Notes under the pieces: model-generated | The model's database searches: none | The model's input: only the letters and a program-made list of their open reading frames with translations | What the model was told of the DNA's origin: nothing | Shown: positions 25,949 to 37,367 of the stretch, piece after piece | Numbering within the stretch: position 1 is the stretch's first letter | Layout: each line of letters opens with the position of its first letter | Assembly: GCA_900320545.1 (NCBI GenBank) | Contig: ONSU01000009.1 | Coordinates: 62,001 to 126,000, forward strand | Length of the DNA stretch: 64,000 nucleotides | Reading direction: 5' to 3' | Source of the DNA: an uncultured Bacteroidales bacterium | GTDB taxonomy: Bacteria > Bacteroidota > Bacteroidia > Bacteroidales > UBA932 | Position numbers and translations under genes: made by a program

Positions 25949-26440
25949 TCAATAGATATAATTTATGACAAACCAGACGGCGTAGAATTCCGGCAGGGTC
26001 AGCGGGCCGTCAAAGCGGTAGAGGATGTCGCCGCTGTAGGAGGAATTCCCCCGGTAGACTTTATTGTCCCGTTTGTTGAGGATTATGTCCCCGCTATACG
26101 AGGAATTCCCTTTGTAGAGTTTTCCGTTCTGCATATTCGCCACGATGTCGCCGGAATAGGAGGAGTTCCCCCTATAGAGTCTGCTGTCGCGTATGTTGTA
26201 GAGAATGTCACCGCTGTAGGAAGAATTCCCGTTATAAATCTTACCATCACTGATCCGGCAGAGGATATCGCCGCTGTAGGAGGAATTCTTCCGGTAAATC
26301 TTCCCGTCCCGGACCGTGCAGATGATGTCGCCGGAATAGGTGGAATTGCCGCGGTACACGCGCACCTGGGCTTCGGCGTCATGGCTTCCGAGGGTGCCCC
26401 AGGCGATGAGGGTGCAGATTATTGCAAGTATTCTTTTCAT
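25949..26440 (-). CDS. Secreted YSGDI 20-residue repeat protein
   Basis: A 163-residue protein from the ATG at 26440, with a signal peptide (to about residue 25, DAEAQ). The mature part is six tandem 20-residue repeats with the core Y-x-G-N-S-S-Y-S-G-D-I and a variable R/K-D-G-K end, spaced exactly 60 nt apart. A hydrophobic tail (LPEFYAVWFVINYIY) closes the protein. The regular strand-turn pattern suggests a beta-solenoid or beta-flower-like fold. I do not recognise a named function. Confidence 0.8.
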   Translation of the reverse strand: MKRILAIICTLIAWGTLGSHDAEAQVRVYRGNSTYSGDIICTVRDGKIYRKNSSYSGDILCRISDGKIYNGNSSYSGDILYNIRDSRLYRGNSSYSGDIVANMQNGKLYKGNSSYSGDIILNKRDNKVYRGNSSYSGDILYRFDGPLTLPEFYAVWFVINYIY

Positions 26441-26506
26441 CGTATCAGGCTTTTCTCTTCTATCCTGCAAAAACCGTAGCGAATTTTTATTCTTGCAAAA
26501 TTATTG

Positions 26507-26514
26507 TAAATTTG
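26507..26514 (+). promoter_or_regulatory. -7 promoter box of the 26539 gene
   Basis: TAAATTTG matches TAnnTTTG, 24 nt before the ATG at 26539; a -33 element is not clear. Confidence 0.45.
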
Positions 26515-26538
26515 TCCCGGACACCAACCATTACGACT

Positions 26539-26979
26539 ATGAATACTCTTCACACCGTTATCTGCGGAATAGGCGCCGCGATTCTTCTTACCTTTCTCTC
26601 GTGCTCCATTATGAGTGCCAAGAAACCCGTTTTCAAGAAAACCGTCTGGGAGAGCAAGCAGGAAATATTCGTGGCCGACGCCGGCACGATGACCATGACC
26701 ATCACCCTCGAGTTCGGCTCCGGGAAGGATGTGAAGGTTACCTGGTCGTCGTATCTTCCCGCCCATCCGGCGATGTATATGAATGCGGACGGCTCTGTCG
26801 ACAGGATCCCTGCCAGCAGCAGCGAATCGGTCTCGAAAGGCATCTGGGAGTACAAGTCCGGCAAACTCACCATTACGCTGGAAAGCGGCACGAAGTCCGA
26901 GTTCGAGTACAAAGCCGGCTGCCTGTTCGGCGGCTCGGAACTCAGCGGATCCGGCGCGATGTTCAACAGGATAAAATAA
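26539..26979 (+). CDS. Small hypothetical lipoprotein
   Basis: A 146-residue protein with a lipoprotein signal (LLTFLSC, Cys22). The mature part is beta-rich with VTWSSYLPAHPAMYMN and ends GSELSGSGAMFNRIK. The function is not recognised. The start at 26539 opens the signal and is the ATG nearest the promoter box at 26507. It converges on rpoC, with a shared palindromic terminator between the two. Confidence 0.75.
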   Translation: MNTLHTVICGIGAAILLTFLSCSIMSAKKPVFKKTVWESKQEIFVADAGTMTMTITLEFGSGKDVKVTWSSYLPAHPAMYMNADGSVDRIPASSSESVSKGIWEYKSGKLTITLESGTKSEFEYKAGCLFGGSELSGSGAMFNRIK

Positions 26980-27011
26980 AAAAAACGACGGCTCCGAATT
27001 CGGAGCCGTCG
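26971..27011 (-). terminator. Intrinsic terminator of rpoC
   Basis: A perfect 26-nt palindrome (26986-27011, centre GAATTC) forms a GC-rich stem and on the minus strand is followed by a long T run (26971-26985). It ends the rpoBC transcript 20 nt after the rpoC stop. It may also serve the convergent small lipoprotein gene. Confidence 0.85.
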
Positions 27012-27030
27012 CGGTAAAGAGCACTGAGGA

Positions 27031-30000
27031 CTAGAGGTCGCCGAGTTCGGCGGCGATTTCGTCCTTGCGTCCGACGACGATGTCCTGGTAGTCCTTGAGA
27101 CCGGTACCTGCGGGAATGAGATGGCCGCAGATGACGTTCTCCTTGAGGCCCTCGAGGTTGTCGACGCGGGCACGGATGGCCGCTTCGCTGAGGACCTTGG
27201 TGGTCTCCTGGAAGGAGGCCGCGGAGATGAAGCTCTCGGTCTTGAGGGCTGCGCGGGTGATACCCTGGAGCACCTGGCTGGCCGTTGCGGGCCTGGCGTC
27301 GCGGACCTTCATCAGGTTGAGGCCCTGGCGCTCGAGCGAGGTGTTCTCGCCGCGGAGTTCGCGGGCACCGATGATGTCGCCTTCGCGATACTTGGTGCTG
27401 TCGCCCGGATCCGTCACATAGGACTTGCCGTAGATGGCGTCGTTGGTGTCCATGAACTTCCACTTGTCCACCAGTTCCTCGGACAGGAATTCGGTATCGC
27501 CGGGATCGCCGATCTGCACCTTGCGCATCATCTGACGAACGATGATCTCGAAGTGCTTGTCGTTGATCTTCACGCCCTGCAGACGGTAGACCGCCTGGAT
27601 TTCGTTGACGATGTATTCCTGCGCCTTGACGGGACCGAGGATGTCGAGGATGTCGGTCGGGGAGATGCCGCCGTCGGAGAGCCGGGTACCGGCCCTGACA
27701 TAGTCGTTCTCCTGGACCAGAATCTGCTTGGTGAGCGGAACGAGGTAGGACTTCGTGACGCCCGAGCGGTTCTTTATGGTGATCTCGCGGTTGCCCCGTT
27801 TGGGTTTCGGATTCATCGTGACCTCACCGTTGATTTCGGCCAGGATGGCCTTGTCGGACGGGGTACGGGCCTCGAAGAGTTCGGTAACGCGCGGGAGACC
27901 GCCGGTGATATCGCTCGACTTGCCGATCGCACGCGGAATCTTGATGATGACGTCGCCGACCTTGACCTCCTGGCCGTCGCTCTGCATGATGTGGGCGCCG
28001 ACAGGGAGGTTGTGCTGCTTGAGGGTGTTGCCCTGCGCATCGGTAATGAGGATGGACGGAGTCTTGGTCTTGTCGCGGGATTCGATGATGACCTTGTCCT
28101 TGTTCATGGACAGTTCATCGGCGTTCTCCTCACGGTAAGTGACGCCGTCGATCATATTCTCGAAGCGGAGGATACCGTCCGTTTCGACGATGGTCGTCGC
28201 GTTGTACGGATCCCATTCGCAGATGAGGTCGCCCTTCTTGACTTTGTCGCCCTCCTTGAAGTACAGCGTGGAGCCGTAGGGGACGTCGTAGTGCGAGAAG
28301 GTGATGCCGGTGTTCTCGTCGACGATGCTGACCTCGGTGGTGCGGCTTACGACCACATCCACGGTGGAGCCGTCCTCCTGCACTTTCTTGATGGTGCGGA
28401 GTTCGTCGAAGGTGAGTTTTCCGTCGAATTTGCTCTCGATGGAGGAATCGGCGGCGGACGAAGAAACGGTACCGCCGACGTGGAAGGTACGGAGCGTCAG
28501 CTGCGTACCCGGCTCGCCGATGGACTGTGCCGCGATCACGCCGACCACCTCGCCTTTCTCGACCATCCGGCTGGTAGCCAGGTTGCGTCCGTAGCACTTC
28601 GCGCAAACGCCGTGACGGCTTTCGCAGGTGAGTACGCTGCGGATTTCGACGGTCTCGATGGGGAGGGTGTCGATGAGGGCCGCGACGTCTTCCTTGATCT
28701 CTTCGCCGGCGGCGATGATGAGCTCGCCGGTGTTGGGATTGAAGATGTCGTGGACCGAGGTGCGGCCAAGGATGCGCTCGCCGAGGGATTCGACGACTTC
28801 GTCCTTGTTCTTGATGGCCGAGGCGACGAGGCCGCGGAGGGTTCCGCAGTCTTCCTCGGTGATGATCACGTCGTGGGAGACGTCCACCAGACGGCGGGTC
28901 AGGTAACCGGCGTCAGCGGTCTTGAGGGCCGTATCGGCCAGACCCTTACGGGCGCCGTGCGTGGAGATGAAGTACTCGAGCACCGACATTCCTTCCTTGA
29001 GGTTGGAGATGACCGGGTTCTCGATGATCTCGCTGCCGGCGGCGCCGGATTTCTGCGGCTTGGCCATCAGGCCTCGCATACCGCACAGCTGCTTGATCTG
29101 CTGGGTGGAGCCGCGGGCTCCGGAGTCAAGCATCATGTAGACGGGGTTGAAGCCCTGCTGGTCGGCCGAGATCTGATCCTCGACGAGTTTGGACAGCTTG
29201 TTGTCGATGGCGGTCCAGAGGTCGATGACCTTGTTGTAGCGCTCGTTGTTGGTGATAAAGCCCATCGCGAAGTTGGCCTTGATGTCTTCCACCTGCTTGT
29301 AGCCCTCGTCGATGAGTTTTTTCTTCTCGTCGGGGATGAGGACGTCGCCCAGGTTGAAGGAGATACCGGCACGGAAGGCCTGGTCGTAACCAAGGTTCTT
29401 GATGTCGTCCAGGAACTGGGCGGTACGGGTCACACCGGTCGACTTGATGACGTCGGTGATGATCCGGCGCAGCGACTTCTTGCCGAGCACCTCGTTGACG
29501 AACGGGACCTCGTCCGGAACGTACTGGTTGACGATGATACGGCCTGCGGTCGTTTCCACCATCTTCGTACCCTTCGAAGGATCCTGCTTGTCGGCGGGGA
29601 TGCGGACGCTGATCTTGGCGTGCATCTCGATGACCTTCTCGTTGTAGGCGATGATCACCTCTTCGGGGCCATAGAAACGCATTCCTTCACCCTTGGCGCC
29701 CGGACGGATCTTGGTGATGTAGTACAGACCGAGCACCATATCCTGCGAAGGAACGGTGATCGGGGATCCGTTGGCCGGGTTGAGGATGTTGTGGCTTCCG
29801 AGCATCAGGAGCTGCGCCTCCATGATGGCGGCGTTTCCGAGCGGAAGGTGCACGGCCATCTGGTCACCGTCGAAGTCGGCGTTGAAAGCCGTACAGGCGA
29901 GCGGATGCAGCTGGATGGCCTTGCCTTCGATCATCCGCGGCTGGAAGGCCTGGATACCGAGGCGGTGGAGGGTCGGTGCACGGTTGAGGAGCACGGGATG

Positions 30001-31302
30001 ACCCTTCATCACGTTCTCGAGGATGTCCCAGATGACGGGATCGCGGCGGTCGACGATCTTCTTTGCGCTCTTGACCGTCTTGACGATGCCGCGCTCGATG
30101 AGCTTGCGGATGACAAACGGTTTGTAGAGTTCGGCAGCCATGAACTTCGGCAGACCGCACTCGTGCATGTTGAGTTCGGGACCGACGACGATCACGCTTC
30201 GGGCGGAATAGTCGACGCGCTTTCCGAGGAGGTTCTGGCGGAAGCGTCCCTGCTTGCCCTTGAGGCTGTCGCTGAGGGACTTGAGAGCCCGGTTGGACTC
30301 GCTCTTCACGGCGGAAGACTTCTTGGAATTGTCAAACAGCGAGTCGACGGCTTCCTGAAGCATGCGTTTCTCGTTGCGGAGAATCACTTCCGGAGCGTTG
30401 ATCTCGATGAGCCTCTTGAGCCGGTTGTTGCGGATGATCACCCTGCGGTACAGGTCGTTGAGGTCGGAGGTCGCGAACCTTCCGCCGTCGAGCGGAACGA
30501 GCGGACGGAGATCCGGCGGAATCACCGGGATCACCTTCATGATCATCCACTCGGGGTTGTTGACCTCGCTGCTCTCCTGGAACCACTTCACGACGCCGAG
30601 GCGCTTGAGGATGTCGGCCTTCCGCTGCTGGGAAGCCTCGACACGCATCTGGGCGCGCAGGGAGCGTCCGAGTTCATTTACGTCGATCCCCTTGAGGAGG
30701 TCGTAGATGCCCTCGGCGCCCATCTTGGCGACGAAGTTGTCCTCATCGGACCATTCTTTACCCTGGTTGAGCGCTTCTTCCCTGGCGGCCTTGGTCTTCT
30801 CGACGGCGGCGATGTACTCGTCCTCCGAGAGAAGGTCCAGTTTCTTATGGTCGGTGATGCCGGGATTGATCACGACATACTTCTCATAGTAGATGATGGC
30901 CTCCAGTTTCTTGGAAGGAATGCCGAGGAGCGCGGAAATCTTGTTGGGCGCGCTCTTGAAGTACCAGATGTGGGCGACGGGAACGGTGAGGGTGATGTGA
31001 CCCATCCTTTCCCGGCGGACCTTCTTCTCGGTCACCTCGACGCCGCAGCGGTCGCAGACGATGCCGCGGTAGCGGATCCTCTTGTATTTGCCGCAGTAGC
31101 ACTCGTAATCCTTGGTCGGTCCGAAGATCTTCTCGCAGAAGAGACCGTCTTTCTCGGGCTTGTAGGTCCTGTAGTTGACCGTTTCCGGCTTGAGGACCTC
31201 GCCGCACGAGCGATCGGTAATGTCTTCCGGGGATGCGAGGGAAATCGAAATCCGCTGGAAATTGCTCTTTACCTTGTTGTCTTTATTGTTGAAAGTAGGC
31301 AT
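27031..31302 (-). CDS. rpoC: DNA-directed RNA polymerase subunit beta'
   Basis: The 1423-residue catalytic beta' subunit. It shows the N-terminal zinc site ([20 protein letters not shown]), the active-site magnesium loop [14 protein letters not shown], the bridge-helix/trigger-loop region ([20 protein letters not shown]) and the second zinc site with [15 protein letters not shown]. Length and domain order are those of Bacteroidota RpoC. It is the last gene of the operon, 24 nt after rpoB, with a strong terminator behind it. Confidence 0.99.
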   Translation of the reverse strand: MPTFNNKDNKVKSNFQRISISLASPEDITDRSCGEVLKPETVNYRTYKPEKDGLFCEKIFGPTKDYECYCGKYKRIRYRGIVCDRCGVEVTEKKVRRERMGHITLTVPVAHIWYFKSAPNKISALLGIPSKKLEAIIYYEKYVVINPGITDHKKLDLLSEDEYIAAVEKTKAAREEALNQGKEWSDEDNFVAKMGAEGIYDLLKGIDVNELGRSLRAQMRVEASQQRKADILKRLGVVKWFQESSEVNNPEWMIMKVIPVIPPDLRPLVPLDGGRFATSDLNDLYRRVIIRNNRLKRLIEINAPEVILRNEKRMLQEAVDSLFDNSKKSSAVKSESNRALKSLSDSLKGKQGRFRQNLLGKRVDYSARSVIVVGPELNMHECGLPKFMAAELYKPFVIRKLIERGIVKTVKSAKKIVDRRDPVIWDILENVMKGHPVLLNRAPTLHRLGIQAFQPRMIEGKAIQLHPLACTAFNADFDGDQMAVHLPLGNAAIMEAQLLMLGSHNILNPANGSPITVPSQDMVLGLYYITKIRPGAKGEGMRFYGPEEVIIAYNEKVIEMHAKISVRIPADKQDPSKGTKMVETTAGRIIVNQYVPDEVPFVNEVLGKKSLRRIITDVIKSTGVTRTAQFLDDIKNLGYDQAFRAGISFNLGDVLIPDEKKKLIDEGYKQVEDIKANFAMGFITNNERYNKVIDLWTAIDNKLSKLVEDQISADQQGFNPVYMMLDSGARGSTQQIKQLCGMRGLMAKPQKSGAAGSEIIENPVISNLKEGMSVLEYFISTHGARKGLADTALKTADAGYLTRRLVDVSHDVIITEEDCGTLRGLVASAIKNKDEVVESLGERILGRTSVHDIFNPNTGELIIAAGEEIKEDVAALIDTLPIETVEIRSVLTCESRHGVCAKCYGRNLATSRMVEKGEVVGVIAAQSIGEPGTQLTLRTFHVGGTVSSSAADSSIESKFDGKLTFDELRTIKKVQEDGSTVDVVVSRTTEVSIVDENTGITFSHYDVPYGSTLYFKEGDKVKKGDLICEWDPYNATTIVETDGILRFENMIDGVTYREENADELSMNKDKVIIESRDKTKTPSILITDAQGNTLKQHNLPVGAHIMQSDGQEVKVGDVIIKIPRAIGKSSDITGGLPRVTELFEARTPSDKAILAEINGEVTMNPKPKRGNREITIKNRSGVTKSYLVPLTKQILVQENDYVRAGTRLSDGGISPTDILDILGPVKAQEYIVNEIQAVYRLQGVKINDKHFEIIVRQMMRKVQIGDPGDTEFLSEELVDKWKFMDTNDAIYGKSYVTDPGDSTKYREGDIIGARELRGENTSLERQGLNLMKVRDARPATASQVLQGITRAALKTESFISAASFQETTKVLSEAAIRARVDNLEGLKENVICGHLIPAGTGLKDYQDIVVGRKDEIAAELGDL

Positions 31303-31326
31303 ATTCTCTATCGATAAAAGTATTAC

Positions 31327-34300
31327 TTAGTCCAGTGTGACCTTGAGGCCGAGACCCCTGAGTTCGTGCAGGAGCACGTTGAGGGATTCCGGAATGCCTG
31401 CAGGCGGCATCGGGTCGCCCTTGACGATGGCCTCGTAAGTCTTGCTGCGGCCCGCGACGTCGTCGGATTTGACGGTGAGGATTTCCTGGAGCACGTTCGC
31501 GGCACCGAATGCCTCGAGGGCCCAGACCTCCATCTCTCCGAAACGCTGTCCGCCGAACTGCGCCTTGCCGCCGAGCGGCTGCTGGGTGATCAGCGAGTAC
31601 GGACCGATGGACCTTGCGTGCATCTTGTCGTCGACCATGTGGCCGAGTTTTATCATATAGATTACGCCGACGGTGGCGGGCTGGTCGAAGTAATCGCCGG
31701 TACCGCCGTCACGCAGCAGGGTCTTGCCGAATCTCGGCACGCCCGCCTTGTCGGTGTACTGGCAGATCTCGTCGATCGATGCGCCGTCGAAAATCGGAGT
31801 GGAGAACTTCAGTCCGAGACGGGAACCGGCCCATCCGAGCACGGTCTCGTAGATCTGACCGAGGTTCATACGGGAAGGCACGCCGAGCGGGTTGAGGACG
31901 ATGTCCACAGGCGTACCGTCCTCGAGGAACGGCATGTCTTCCTGACGGACGATCTTCGCCACGATACCCTTGTTTCCGTGCCGTCCGGCCATCTTGTCAC
32001 CGACGGTGATCTTGCGCTTCTTGGCGATGTAGACCTTGGCGATCTGCATCACGCCGTTGGGAAGTTCGTCACCGATCTTGATCTTGTCGATTTCACGGGT
32101 GTTGCGCGTCTTGGCCTCCTTGTAAGCGATGCAGTAATTGTTGATGAGCTCGCTTACCATCGCGGCGGTCTTTTTGTCGGCGCACCACTTGGTGGAATTG
32201 ACGTTGGCGTAGTCGATGTTCTTCAGCGCCTCGGCGGTGAAGTTCTTGCCTTTGGCGAGCACTTCCGCACCATAGAGATCGCTGATGCCGGCGCTCTTCT
32301 TGCCTTCCAGAAGGGTCTGGAGACGGCCGATGAAGTCGGCGCGGAGACGTTCCGCGACCTTGTTGAACTCCTCTTCCTTCATCTCCACGCGGGTCTTCTG
32401 GTCGGACTTGGCGCCCTTGCGGGAAGACTCCTTGGCGACTTTGGAATAGAGGGCGGTCTTGATGACGGTGCCGCTCAGCGAAGGATTGGCCTTGAGGGAG
32501 GCGTCCTTCACATCGCCGGCCTTGTCACCGAAGATGGCCTTGAGAAGCTTCTCTTCCGGAGAAGGATCGCTCTCGCCCTTCGGGGTGATCTTGCCGATCA
32601 TGATGTCACCGGGCTCGATGTGGGCGCCGATGTGCACGATACCGTTCTCGTCCAGATATTTGGTCGCATCCTCGCTGACGTTCGGAATGTCGGAGGTGAG
32701 CTCTTCCATTCCGCGCTTGGTCTCGCGGACCTCGGTAAGGTACTCGTCGACGTGGATGGAGGTGAGGATATCCCACTTCACCATTTCCTCGCTGAGCACG
32801 ATGGCGTCCTCATAGTTGTAACCCTTCCAGGGCATGAATGCGACTTTGAGGTTGCGGCCGAGGGCCAGTTCGCCGTTCTCGGTGGCATAGCCCTCGGTGA
32901 GGACCTGTCCCTTGACGACGCTGTCGCCCTTGCGGACGATCGGCTTCAGCATCACCGTGGTGCTCTGGTTGGTCCTGCGGTAGATGGGAAGCTTGTAGAT
33001 GGTCTCGTCCGGGTCGAAGGACACGAAACGCTCGTCATCGGTACGGTTGTACTTGATGCGGATTTCGTTGGCGTCGACATAGGTGACGGTACCTTCGCGT
33101 TCCGCAATGATCTGCGTGCGGGAGTCGATGCAGACACGCTCCTCCAGACCGGTGCCCACGATCGGGGCCTGCGGGGTCAGAAGAGGAACGGCCTGGCGCA
33201 TCATGTTCGCACCCATCAGGGCGCGGTGCGCATCGTCGTGCTCGAGGAACGGGATCAGGGAAGCGGCGACCGAAGCCATCTGGTTCGGGGCGACGTCCAT
33301 ATAGTTGACTTCCTCCTTGGTAACCACCGGGAAGTCGGCCTCGAGGCGGCACTGGATGCGCTCGTCCTCGATGACGCCGTCGTCCGACATCCGGACATTG
33401 GCCAGCGACACCAGCTTGTCCTCCTCTTCCTCGGCGCTCATATACTTCCAGCCCGTGGCGGAGAGGTCGACCTTGCCGTCCTTCACCTCACGGTAGGGAG
33501 TCTCGATGAAACCGAGGTTGTTGATCCGCGCGTAAACGCAGAGCGAGGAAATCAGACCGATGTTCGGACCTTCCGGGGACTCGATCGGGCAGAGGCGGCC
33601 GTAGTGCGTGTAGTGCACGTCGCGGACCTCGAATCCGGCCCTGTCGCGGGACAGACCGCCGGGGCCGAGGGCGCTCAGACGGCGCTTGTGGGTGATCTCC
33701 GCCAGCGGGTTGGTCTGGTCCATGAACTGCGAGAGCTGGCTCGTGCCGAAGAAGGAGTTGATCACGGAAGAGAGGGTCTTCGCGTTGATCAGGTCGGTCG
33801 GGCTGAACTGCTCGCTGTCACGGACGTTCATCCGCTCGCGGATGGTCCTGGCCATACGGCTCAGACCCACGCTGAACTGGTTGGCGAGCTGCTCGCCGAC
33901 CGTGCGGACACGGCGGTTGGAGAGGTGGTCGATGTCGTCGACCGTCGCCTTGGAGTTGATCAGCTGGATCAGATACTTGATGATCTCGATGATGTCGGTG
34001 TTGGTGAGAACCCGCACCGTCGGCTCGATCGAGAGGGAGAGTTTCTTGTTCAGGCGGTAACGGCCCACGCTGCCGAGATCGTAGCGCTTTTCCGAGAAGA
34101 AGAGCTTGTCGATGACGTCGCGGGCGGTCGCCTCATCCGGCGGGTCGGAGTTGCGGAGCTGCTTGTAGATGTAGTTGACAGCCTCGATTTCCGTGTTGGT
34201 GGGATCCCGCTGGAGGGTGTTGTAGATGATGGCGTACTCGTTGGAGCCCGTCTCATCCTTCTGGAGGAGAATGCTCTTGACATCGGTGTCGCCGAGACGC

Positions 34301-35145
34301 TCGATGGTGTCCTCGTCGAGGATTTCACCGCGCTCCACGATGGGAACGGTGCGCTCGATGGGGATGACCTCGCCGGTGTCCTCGTCCTCGAAGTCCTGTG
34401 TCCAGGTCTTCAGGACCTTGGCGGCGAACTTGCGGCCCTTGTTGGCCTCGAGGTTCTCGGGAGTGACCTCCACCTCGTCGGCCAGGCCGAAGATGTCGAT
34501 GATGTCTTTGTCACCGGTGTAGCCGATCGCCCTCAGGAGGGTCGTCACGGGCAGTTTCTTCTTGCGGTCGATGTACGCGTACATCACGTTGTTGATGTCG
34601 GTAGCGAACTCGATCCAGGAGCCCTTGAAGGGGATGATCCTGGCGGAATAGAGCTTGGTACCGTTGGCGTGCATGCTCTGGTCGAAGAATACGCCGGGGC
34701 TGCGGTGCAGCTGGGATACGATGATACGTTCGGATCCGTTGATGATGAACGTACCGGCAGGTGTCATATACGGGATGTTGCCGAGATACACGTCCTGAAC
34801 CCGGGTTTCGAAGCCCTCGTGGTCGGTGTCGGTGCAGGTCAGGCGGAGCTTGGCCTTCAGCGGAACGTTGTATGTGAGACCTCTATCAAGACACTCTTCG
34901 ATCGAATACTGGGGAGGATCGATGAAATAGTCGATAAAATCGAGCCTGTAGTTGTTTCGGGTGTCTTCAATCGGAAAAATTTCCTGGAAAACCTGATAGA
35001 GTCCTTCGTTTTTCCTGCTGTCAGGGGTGGTCTCGAGCTGGAAGAAGTCTTTGAAAGACTGCAGCTGGACCTCCAGAAGGTCGGGGTATTCCAGGATTTT
35101 TGAGGTTGCGAAGTTGATTCGCTTGTTGTTGGTCTTAATTGACAT
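31327..35145 (-). CDS. rpoB: DNA-directed RNA polymerase subunit beta
   Basis: The 1272-residue beta subunit, intact from [16 protein letters not shown] to [11 protein letters not shown]. The rifampicin pocket reads [20 protein letters not shown] followed by [10 protein letters not shown], with the Asp, His and Ser positions usually changed in resistance still wild-type. Other landmarks are [10 protein letters not shown]-like loops, [15 protein letters not shown] and [10 protein letters not shown] near the C-terminal clamp. It lies downstream of rplL across a terminator-like hairpin and immediately upstream of rpoC. Confidence 0.99.
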   Translation of the reverse strand: MSIKTNNKRINFATSKILEYPDLLEVQLQSFKDFFQLETTPDSRKNEGLYQVFQEIFPIEDTRNNYRLDFIDYFIDPPQYSIEECLDRGLTYNVPLKAKLRLTCTDTDHEGFETRVQDVYLGNIPYMTPAGTFIINGSERIIVSQLHRSPGVFFDQSMHANGTKLYSARIIPFKGSWIEFATDINNVMYAYIDRKKKLPVTTLLRAIGYTGDKDIIDIFGLADEVEVTPENLEANKGRKFAAKVLKTWTQDFEDEDTGEVIPIERTVPIVERGEILDEDTIERLGDTDVKSILLQKDETGSNEYAIIYNTLQRDPTNTEIEAVNYIYKQLRNSDPPDEATARDVIDKLFFSEKRYDLGSVGRYRLNKKLSLSIEPTVRVLTNTDIIEIIKYLIQLINSKATVDDIDHLSNRRVRTVGEQLANQFSVGLSRMARTIRERMNVRDSEQFSPTDLINAKTLSSVINSFFGTSQLSQFMDQTNPLAEITHKRRLSALGPGGLSRDRAGFEVRDVHYTHYGRLCPIESPEGPNIGLISSLCVYARINNLGFIETPYREVKDGKVDLSATGWKYMSAEEEEDKLVSLANVRMSDDGVIEDERIQCRLEADFPVVTKEEVNYMDVAPNQMASVAASLIPFLEHDDAHRALMGANMMRQAVPLLTPQAPIVGTGLEERVCIDSRTQIIAEREGTVTYVDANEIRIKYNRTDDERFVSFDPDETIYKLPIYRRTNQSTTVMLKPIVRKGDSVVKGQVLTEGYATENGELALGRNLKVAFMPWKGYNYEDAIVLSEEMVKWDILTSIHVDEYLTEVRETKRGMEELTSDIPNVSEDATKYLDENGIVHIGAHIEPGDIMIGKITPKGESDPSPEEKLLKAIFGDKAGDVKDASLKANPSLSGTVIKTALYSKVAKESSRKGAKSDQKTRVEMKEEEFNKVAERLRADFIGRLQTLLEGKKSAGISDLYGAEVLAKGKNFTAEALKNIDYANVNSTKWCADKKTAAMVSELINNYCIAYKEAKTRNTREIDKIKIGDELPNGVMQIAKVYIAKKRKITVGDKMAGRHGNKGIVAKIVRQEDMPFLEDGTPVDIVLNPLGVPSRMNLGQIYETVLGWAGSRLGLKFSTPIFDGASIDEICQYTDKAGVPRFGKTLLRDGGTGDYFDQPATVGVIYMIKLGHMVDDKMHARSIGPYSLITQQPLGGKAQFGGQRFGEMEVWALEAFGAANVLQEILTVKSDDVAGRSKTYEAIVKGDPMPPAGIPESLNVLLHELRGLGLKVTLD

Positions 35146-35178
35146 ATCTGCCTCTGTAAAGAGAAAATTTCAAATACG

Positions 35179-35214
35179 GAAAAAAGGTTTAGAGCCTACT
35201 GTGGGCTCTAAACC
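35179..35214 (-). terminator. Attenuator-like terminator between rplL and rpoB
   Basis: On the minus strand an 11-bp perfect stem (GGTTTAGAGCC/GGCTCTAAACC) with a 7-nt loop is followed by T6 (35179-35185), the form of an intrinsic terminator. It lies between the rplL stop and the rpoB start, where partial termination lowers polymerase output relative to ribosomal protein in other bacteria. Confidence 0.8.
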
Positions 35215-35247
35215 TGTTTGATCCCCAGCCAGGGGGAAGCTGCGAAG

Positions 35248-35622
35248 TTATTTAACCTCGACCTCGGCGCCCGCCTCTTCGAGAGCGGCCTTGAGGGCTT
35301 CAGCCTCAGCCTTGGAGACTTTCTCCTTGATGGCGGTCGGAGCCTTGTCGACAAGGTCCTTGGCCTCTTTCAGTCCGAGACCGGCGGCTTCCTTGACGGC
35401 CTTGATGACCTGAAGCTTCGCCTGGCCGGCGCTGGTGAGGATAACGTCGAATTCGGTCTGCTCGGCGGGAGCAGCGGCTTCGGCGGCGGCGGGAGCGGCC
35501 ACTGCGACAGCGGCGGCTGCGGGCTCGATACCGTATTCTTCCTTGAGGACCTTAGCAAGTTCCTGAACGTCTTTTACAGTAAGGTTAACCAACTCTTCTG
35601 CAAGTGCTTTGATGTCTGCCAT
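35248..35622 (-). CDS. rplL: 50S ribosomal protein L7/L12
   Basis: A 124-residue stalk protein that recruits translational GTPases. An N-terminal dimerisation helix is followed by an Ala/Pro-rich hinge and the C-terminal domain with [20 protein letters not shown] and [15 protein letters not shown]. Length is normal. It stands 33 nt after rplJ in the usual order. Confidence 0.98.
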   Translation of the reverse strand: MADIKALAEELVNLTVKDVQELAKVLKEEYGIEPAAAAVAVAAPAAAEAAAPAEQTEFDVILTSAGQAKLQVIKAVKEAAGLGLKEAKDLVDKAPTAIKEKVSKAEAEALKAALEEAGAEVEVK

Positions 35623-35655
35623 AATTGTTTGATTTTAAAATTGTTATTGTTTTGT

Positions 35656-36180
35656 TTATTCTTTTTCCGAAAGGGTCTTGACAAGTCCCGCGATGGTGCC
35701 GCCGGCGTTTTCGAGGGCGGAGATGACATTGCGTGCAGGGGACTGGAGGAGCATGATGATGTCTCCGATGAGGTCTTCCTTGGACTTGATGGCCACGAGC
35801 TCATCGAGCTTGTCGGCGCCGACGAAAGCGCATTCCTGGACATAAGCGCCCTTGAGGAGCGGCTTCTCGCTGCCGGCCTTGTTGTACTTCTTGATGAGTT
35901 TTGCAGGAACTGCCGGGCCTTCTGCGAACATGATCGCGCTGTTGCCTTCGAGAACGGGGAGGAGGTTGTTGAGTTCCTCGATGCCGGTCTTCTCGATGGC
36001 CTTGGCGAACAGGGTGTTCTTGACAACGGAGAGCTTGATGCCCTCGTTGAAGCAGTCGCGGCGGAGCTTGGAGGTCTCCTCGGCGTTCAGGCCAGCGATA
36101 TCGGTGATGTAGAAGTTGGGGCACTCCTTGATCTGGGCCGAGATAGCTTCAATTACTTGATTCTTCAATTCTTTTTTCAT
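35656..36180 (-). CDS. rplJ: 50S ribosomal protein L10
   Basis: A 174-residue protein that anchors the L7/L12 stalk to 23S rRNA. It begins MKKELKNQVIEAISAQI and contains VVKNTLFAKAIEKTG and the C-terminal LVKTLSEKE helix that binds L7/L12 dimers. It sits between rplA (12 nt upstream) and rplL. Confidence 0.97.
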   Translation of the reverse strand: MKKELKNQVIEAISAQIKECPNFYITDIAGLNAEETSKLRRDCFNEGIKLSVVKNTLFAKAIEKTGIEELNNLLPVLEGNSAIMFAEGPAVPAKLIKKYNKAGSEKPLLKGAYVQECAFVGADKLDELVAIKSKEDLIGDIIMLLQSPARNVISALENAGGTIAGLVKTLSEKE

Positions 36181-36192
36181 AACTGTCAGCCT

Positions 36193-36900
36193 TTATTTCT
36201 CGGCACCGGTGGTGAATGCCTTGTTGTCCAACTTGATACCAGGACCCATCGTGCTCGACAGCGCGGCACCCTTGAGGTACGTGCCCTTGAGCGTCTGGGG
36301 TTTGAGTTTGAGGATCGCGCTCATCATCGCGCGGGTGTTGTCCGCAATCTGCTCCGGGGTGAAGGAGACTTTGCCGATCGCGGCATGGATGATACCGGTC
36401 TTGTCGACCTTGAAGTCGATCTTACCGCCCTTGACATCCTTCACGGCGTTGCCGATTTCCATCGTAACGGTACCGGTCTTGGGGTTCGGCATGAGGCCGC
36501 GGGGACCGAGGATACGACCGATGGCACCGACCTTGGCCATGACGGAAGGGGTGCAGATGATGACGTCCACATCTGTCCAGCCACCCTTGATCTTCTCGAT
36601 GTAGTCATCGAGACCGACGTAGTCGGCGCCTGCGGCCTGGGCCTCGGCCTCCTTGTCGGGAGTGCAGAGCACGAGGACGCGGACAACCTTGCCCGTTCCG
36701 TGAGGAAGGGTGACAACGCCACGGATCATCTGGTTGGCCTTGCGCGGGTCGACACCGAGGTTGACGTGGAGTTCCACTGATGCATCGAATTTGGTGTAGG
36801 AGAGTTCCTTCACAAGTCCACTTGCCTCAGCGAGAGAATAAATCTTATGCGCATCGTACTTCTCTTGTACGGCTTTCTGATTCTTTGTTAACTTGCTCAT
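36193..36900 (-). CDS. rplA: 50S ribosomal protein L1
   Basis: A 235-residue ribosomal protein binding the L1 stalk of 23S rRNA and, in many bacteria, its own mRNA as a repressor. Characteristic stretches are [45 protein letters not shown] and [16 protein letters not shown]. It is 14 nt after rplK. Confidence 0.98.
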   Translation of the reverse strand: MSKLTKNQKAVQEKYDAHKIYSLAEASGLVKELSYTKFDASVELHVNLGVDPRKANQMIRGVVTLPHGTGKVVRVLVLCTPDKEAEAQAAGADYVGLDDYIEKIKGGWTDVDVIICTPSVMAKVGAIGRILGPRGLMPNPKTGTVTMEIGNAVKDVKGGKIDFKVDKTGIIHAAIGKVSFTPEQIADNTRAMMSAILKLKPQTLKGTYLKGAALSSTMGPGIKLDNKAFTTGAEK

Positions 36901-36914
36901 AGTACAAATGGATT

Positions 36915-37358
36915 TTAGAGGTTCTCAGGGAATTGTCCTTCGACTTTGATACCCATACTTCTTGCCGTACCGGCCACCATCTTCATCGCGGAAGCGAGGG
37001 TGAACGCGTTGAGGTCCGGCATCTTCGCCTCGGCGATTTCCCTGACCTGGTCCCACGTCACGGTGGCGACTTTCTTGCGGTTCGGCTCTCCGGAAGCTTT
37101 CTGGATCTTGGCGGCCTCCTTGAGGGAGACGGCCACCGGCGGGTGCTTGACCTCGAACGAGAAGGACTTGTCACTGAAGACGGTGATCACGACGGGAAGA
37201 ACCTTCCCGGCCTGATCCTGCGTGCGAGCGTTGAACTGCTTGCAGAAGTCCATGATGTTGAGGCCCTTGGAACCGAGCGCCGGTCCAACCGGAGGTGCAG
37301 GATTTGCGGCTCCGCCCTTGATCTGGAGCTTGATAAATCCGGTTACTTCTTTTGCCAT
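36915..37358 (-). CDS. rplK: 50S ribosomal protein L11
   Basis: A 147-residue protein of the GTPase-associated centre. It opens [20 protein letters not shown] with the conserved [19 protein letters not shown], and ends with the rRNA-binding domain ([20 protein letters not shown]). It follows nusG by 9 nt. Confidence 0.98.
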   Translation of the reverse strand: MAKEVTGFIKLQIKGGAANPAPPVGPALGSKGLNIMDFCKQFNARTQDQAGKVLPVVITVFSDKSFSFEVKHPPVAVSLKEAAKIQKASGEPNRKKVATVTWDQVREIAEAKMPDLNAFTLASAMKMVAGTARSMGIKVEGQFPENL

Positions 37359-37367
37359 ACTACTTTG

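Noticed and set aside
25949-26440. The 60-nt repeats as a CRISPR array
   Set aside because: The repeats are translated in frame throughout, with conserved amino acids and no unique spacers.
33683-33760. Possible rifampicin-resistance changes in rpoB
   Set aside because: The pocket residues usually altered are unchanged here.
27121-35103. Very long plus-strand frames opposite rpoC and rpoB
   Set aside because: They result from the codon bias of the real genes on the other strand; no protein-like composition or conserved motif is visible.
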